Origin: Pseudomonas triticicola
GTDB lineage: Bacteria > Pseudomonadota > Gammaproteobacteria > Pseudomonadales > Pseudomonadaceae
Assembly (NCBI RefSeq): GCF_019145375.1
Contig: NZ_JAHSTX010000001.1
Location: 1,959,001 to 2,023,000, forward strand
Length of the DNA: 64,000 nt
Direction of reading: 5' to 3'
A program made the translations under genes and the position numbers. Shown here in pieces: positions 60,745 to 64,000 of this stretch. Below the pieces are notes generated by a model, which made no database searches, was not told the DNA's origin, and saw only the letters and a list, made by a program, of their open reading frames with translations. How positions within the stretch are numbered: position 1 is the stretch's first letter; each line of letters begins with the position of its first letter.

Positions 60745-61398
60745 TCAGCGGCTGGCCAGTTTGGTCGCTGGTGGCGTCGTCGGAGTGATGCTGGCCTGAT
60801 AGCGCGACCACTCGCGATTGATCTCCGCGTACGGCAAAAAGATGCTCACGCGCGGTTGATCGAGCAAGTCTTTGCGCTTGAGGCGGCTGACGTCGTCACG
60901 GGTGAGGAACGCCACGTTGATGCCAACCACTTTGCCGTCGGCGGAAAACACCGGCCCGCCGGACATGCCTTTGGCCAGCGCGCCATTATGGGTGCCGTAA
61001 AGCACGTTGCCCTCTTTGACGTCGAGGCGAACCATGGCCGGCAACGCCTGGCCGGTGCCCTTGACCGACATGTACAGCGAATTGAAGCCCACCGAAGTCA
61101 GCTCCTCGCCCGGCTTGTAGCCGCGCCACGCCGGCACGCTATTGGCCTTGTGGCGGAAGAACTGCACGTCTGCCTGCCCTTGGAAAACCGTGCCCGACAA
61201 GTAAGGAATGTGCTTCACCGTCACGGCGAAGTCTTCGTTCCATTGCACAGCCGAACCCATCAGCACGTAAGGCAAAGGCGCGCCGGAGTGAACGACAAAG
61301 GCTTGGTCTAAAACAGGATCCTGAACAAAAGCGACTGGCATTCCATTGCACCCGCTGAGCAGCAACGACGCTGCAACAAGTGACTTGAGGGGGCGCAT
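60745..61398 (-). CDS. Lipoprotein trypsin-like serine protease
   Basis: A ~217-residue protein from ATG 61398 with a lipobox LLLSGC (Cys17). The trypsin-like catalytic residues are His63 (VTVKHIP), Asp77 (GQADVQFF) and Ser146 in GMSGGPVFS. The size and layout fit an S1-type protease anchored to the cell envelope. It converges on the adhesin secretion operon with no spacer between stops. It could cleave an envelope or surface protein, perhaps the adhesin (speculative). No ribosome binding site is strong; a TTG 36 bases upstream is in frame but unsupported. Confidence 0.82.
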   Translation of the reverse strand: MRPLKSLVAASLLLSGCNGMPVAFVQDPVLDQAFVVHSGAPLPYVLMGSAVQWNEDFAVTVKHIPYLSGTVFQGQADVQFFRHKANSVPAWRGYKPGEELTSVGFNSLYMSVKGTGQALPAMVRLDVKEGNVLYGTHNGALAKGMSGGPVFSADGKVVGINVAFLTRDDVSRLKRKDLLDQPRVSIFLPYAEINREWSRYQASITPTTPPATKLASR

Positions 61399-61579
61399 TT
61401 TCGGTACATCTTGAGGTGAGGAGAGGTGCTGCAATATGTCATTGCGCCATCACTTTTAGCAATAGGCTCAGCCTACCGCTTGTCGGCGTGCGATATAGTG
61501 AGTTAATGATTGGATCCAAGCAATTTCCCGGCAATGCACGCAATCAACAGCGAATTAACGCAAATGATCGCGATTGTCT

Positions 61580-63469
61580 TCAACCAGGTCGGGTGATCCC
61601 ATGCTGACGAAGCTTGCGGTACAGCGTATTGCGGCTGATCCCCAGACGACGGGCAACTCGCGCGACATGCCAGTGTTCAGCTTCGATCATGCTGAGCAGA
61701 GTTTGCCGTTCGGATACGCCCAGTGGATCGTCAACAGGTTGGTCGTCACTTGCGGGCAGTAACTCGTGCACGTCCTCCAGCGTGACCCGGCCGTCCACCG
61801 CCAACGCCACCAGCGTACGCAAACAGGTGCGCAGTTGCCGGACGTTGCCCGGCCAGGGCTGAGCCAGCAAGCGCTCTCGAACTCCCGCTTGCAGCCGCAC
61901 AGTGGCGCCCGCCGCTTCTTCGCGCAGCAGCAGGTCGAGCAGACGGCCCTTGTCGGAACGCTCGCGCAGCGGTGGCAGTTCCACGGCGAAACCGCCAACG
62001 CGATAGAACAGGTCCTCGCGCAGGCGTCCGTCGGCCACGCAGGCTTGCAGATTCTGGTGGCTGGCGCTGATCAGGCGTACATCGAGCGGTCGCGGCGTTG
62101 CGCTGCCCAACGGCACGACCTGACGCTCTTCGAGCACGCGCAGCAGACGGGTCTGTAGCGCGAGGGGCATGTCGCCAATTTCGTCGAGAAACAGAATGCC
62201 GCCATGGGCCTGCTCAAGCTTGCCGACCATGCCGTCCTTGCGCGCGCCGGTGAAGCTGCCGCCGCGATAGCCGAACAGCTCGCTTTCGATCAACGTCTCG
62301 GGGATCGCCGCGCAGTTGATCGCGACAAACGGCTGGCCGGCGCGGGAGCTGGCGCGATGCAGCGCTGCCGCAAAGGCCTCCTTGCCGGTGCCGGTTTCAC
62401 CTTGCAGAAACACCGGCACGTCACGCTCCAGTACACGCAACGCGCGAGCGAATCCGCGTTGCAGGCGCGGGTCTTCCAGGCACACGCGCTCATCCTTGAT
62501 TGGCGGGACAGGCGCAAGGGTCAACGGCGCGGAGCGGATCGGTTCGCGCAACTGGCCGTAGAACAGGCGTCCATCTATCAACCGCATCGGCCAGCAGACG
62601 TGCGCCTGGGCACTGGCCTGATTGAGCAACTGCTCCATCGGCGTTTCCAGCAGCATCGTCAACGACTGCCCGACCATCTGCTCGCGGCTCAGGCCCAACA
62701 GATCCAGCGCCGCCGCATTCACCGAACAGATCCGCGCACTCTCGTCGAAGCTGAGCAGGCCTTCACCCAGCAGCCCGACAAACCCGGCGTCGGGATGAAA
62801 CCGCAGCAAATAGCGCTGCGGATCGTGGCCAAGGAAAAAACAGCTCTCGATCAACCTGGCCGACAGATTGGTCAGGGCCATGGCCTTGAAGCGTTGCTCA
62901 AGGCTGCTTTCCTCGCGCACGGAGGAAAGGTTGAGCACGGCAAGCAACTCACCGCTGGCGTCGAATATCGGACTGGCCGAACAGGTCAGGCCGACGTGCT
63001 GGCCACGGAAATGCTCGTCGCGGCGAATGGTCACGTGCTGGCGCTCGACCAGGCAGGTGCCGACGCCGTTGGTGCCCTCGTGCTCCTCGCTCCAGACCGA
63101 GCCGAGCCACAGCCCGGAGCGCTGGAACTCGCCGCGTTCGGCTTCGTTGAACACGCTGTCGATCGCCACGCCGCGCGCATCGGTGAGCAGCACGACATGG
63201 CCGTCACGTCCCAGTTGCTGGTGCAGGCTGTTCATCTGCCAGTGCGCAACGGAAATGATGTGTTCCAGCGGCGCACGGTGTTCGCGCAAACGCGCCTGTT
63301 CGAGCACATCCGGCGCGCGGCGGCTGGCCGGATCGAGCTGGTATTGATCCAGGCAGCGCCGCCACGAACGGGTGATCGCCAGGTCTGCCGCCGCGCTGTG
63401 GCTGGCAACAGAGCCCTGCACGGCTTGCAGTACCTGGCGCGCGTGGGCATTGATCGAGGCCGGTTTCAT
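61580..63469 (-). CDS. AcoR-like sigma-54-dependent transcriptional activator
   Basis: A 629-residue activator from ATG 63469. It has a GAF sensor domain (~70-210; GSVWSEEHEGTNGVGTCL is a signature), a PAS-like domain (~225-290) and an AAA+ domain with Walker A GETGTGKE (~356) and Walker B GGILFLDEIGD. The sigma-54 contact loop reads GSFTGA instead of the common GAFTGA (~402). A Fis-type HTH ends the protein (VARVARRLGISRNTLYRKLR). It senses a ligand and activates a sigma-54 promoter; the consensus site at 63656 before the divergent gene is the obvious target. Confidence 0.93.
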   Translation of the reverse strand: MKPASINAHARQVLQAVQGSVASHSAAADLAITRSWRRCLDQYQLDPASRRAPDVLEQARLREHRAPLEHIISVAHWQMNSLHQQLGRDGHVVLLTDARGVAIDSVFNEAERGEFQRSGLWLGSVWSEEHEGTNGVGTCLVERQHVTIRRDEHFRGQHVGLTCSASPIFDASGELLAVLNLSSVREESSLEQRFKAMALTNLSARLIESCFFLGHDPQRYLLRFHPDAGFVGLLGEGLLSFDESARICSVNAAALDLLGLSREQMVGQSLTMLLETPMEQLLNQASAQAHVCWPMRLIDGRLFYGQLREPIRSAPLTLAPVPPIKDERVCLEDPRLQRGFARALRVLERDVPVFLQGETGTGKEAFAAALHRASSRAGQPFVAINCAAIPETLIESELFGYRGGSFTGARKDGMVGKLEQAHGGILFLDEIGDMPLALQTRLLRVLEERQVVPLGSATPRPLDVRLISASHQNLQACVADGRLREDLFYRVGGFAVELPPLRERSDKGRLLDLLLREEAAGATVRLQAGVRERLLAQPWPGNVRQLRTCLRTLVALAVDGRVTLEDVHELLPASDDQPVDDPLGVSERQTLLSMIEAEHWHVARVARRLGISRNTLYRKLRQHGITRPG

Positions 63470-63715
63470 TGTTGTTGTTCTCCGCTTCGGTGAAGACACG
63501 GGTGTGTCCGCAGCTTAGATGAAAAGCTCGTTGCGGGGGAATTTCGCGCCGAGTGACACAGTGTCATCCGCGATTCTCGAATTTGTGACATGTCGCCTGT
63601 GCCAAGCCTTGTCGGCCTTTGCATCAAACGCTCTGGCCCGCGTCTTTCAAGGAGATGGCCCAAGCCTTGCTCTGATGCCATGGCTTACCAAAACAACAAG
63701 ATCGGGAGTGGCCCC
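63470..63715. promoter_or_regulatory. Sigma-54 promoter and upstream palindromes for the divergent gene
   Basis: On the plus strand TGGCCCAAGCCTTGCT (63656-63671) fits the -24/-12 consensus with correct spacing: GG at 63657-63658 and GC at 63669-63670. Upstream lie the perfect palindrome TGACACAGTGTCA (63554-63566) and GACATGTC (63587-63594). These suit the binding sites of the AcoR-like activator, 60-100 bp upstream of the promoter. Confidence 0.75.
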
Positions 63716-64000
63716 ATGAACATCGCTATTGAAACCCCTTTGCAATCGCCAACAGCGCAACTCGCCGCTTGGGTCGAACGCCTCGGCGAACGTCTGGCGC
63801 AACGAGATGTGGACGGCACGCTGGAGCTGTTTGCCGAAGAATGTCACTGGCGTGACTTGCTGCTGTTCAGCTGGAACCTCGTCACCCTGGAAGGCAAACC
63901 GGCGATTCGCGACATGCTGGAAACACGCCTTGAGCAGACCCGGCCCGAACGCTGGCAACTCGAAGGTGAAGCCACGCTTAGCGATGGCGTGCTTGAAGGC
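63716..64000 (+). CDS. SnoaL/NTF2-like N-terminus of a larger oxidoreductase (cut by window end)
   Basis: The frame starts at ATG 63716 (GGGAG seven bases upstream) and is open to the window edge (95 codons). The visible part, ERLGERLAQRDVDGTLELFAEECHWRDLL..., is a SnoaL-like NTF2 fold. In pseudomonads that domain is often fused in front of a flavin monooxygenase, with an AcoR-type regulator next door; the fusion is inference. It is probably the sigma-54-driven target of the divergent regulator. Confidence 0.75.
   Translation, partial: MNIAIETPLQSPTAQLAAWVERLGERLAQRDVDGTLELFAEECHWRDLLLFSWNLVTLEGKPAIRDMLETRLEQTRPERWQLEGEATLSDGVLEG

Overview
The window reads as chromosome of a fluorescent-type Pseudomonas (P. 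fluorescens group). This rests on high GC, on many copies of the intergenic palindrome GTGGGAGCGAGCCTGCTCGC and of the CCCTCACCCTAGCCCTCTCCC repeat typical of that group, and on gene content (cyanide-insensitive oxidase cioAB, TonB receptors, OsmC-YcaO protein, Lap/Bap-type adhesin secretion). No rRNA, tRNA, insertion sequence, prophage or CRISPR array was seen. Species assignment is inference.

Layout. 1-2.9 kb: tail of a siderophore receptor, a GAF histidine kinase and an AraC regulator. 3.4-7.4 kb: a catabolic operon (anion symporter, FAH-family hydrolase, SDR, D-2-hydroxyacid dehydrogenase) that fits breakdown of a sugar acid through a diketo intermediate. 7.4-8.2 kb and 11.4-11.9 kb: repeat-filled intergenic DNA. 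8.2-19.9 kb: housekeeping and signalling genes, including two c-di-GMP enzymes, an OsmC-YcaO fusion and cioAB. 20.0-30.3 kb: an eight-gene minus-strand operon with a divergent LysR gene. It combines an MFS exporter, a heme-oxygenase-like putative diiron oxidase, an ATP-grasp ligase, an AbrB-type membrane protein, an HOA-aldolase homologue, an acylating aldehyde dehydrogenase homologue, an aminotransferase and an FAD/NAD(P)-binding enzyme. This looks like an undescribed small-molecule (modified amino acid or peptide) biosynthesis cluster. A shared bipartite 29-bp motif stands upstream of two of its genes. 30.4-43.6 kb: PPK2, a TonB receptor, SseB, MsrA, an MFS/AraC pair, a low-GC NYN nuclease gene, a three-gene operon of exported proteins with a divergent LysR, and a tandem REPIN array.

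44.2-60.7 kb: a 3,908-residue BapA/LapF-like adhesin with 36 Ig-like repeats of about 85 residues, followed by its complete type I secretion system (TolC-like, ABC, HlyD-like; the last three overlap by ATGA). A lipoprotein serine protease gene faces this operon with abutting stop codons. 61.6-64 kb: an AcoR-like sigma-54 activator divergent from a gene cut by the window end, which has a consensus -24/-12 promoter and upstream palindromes.
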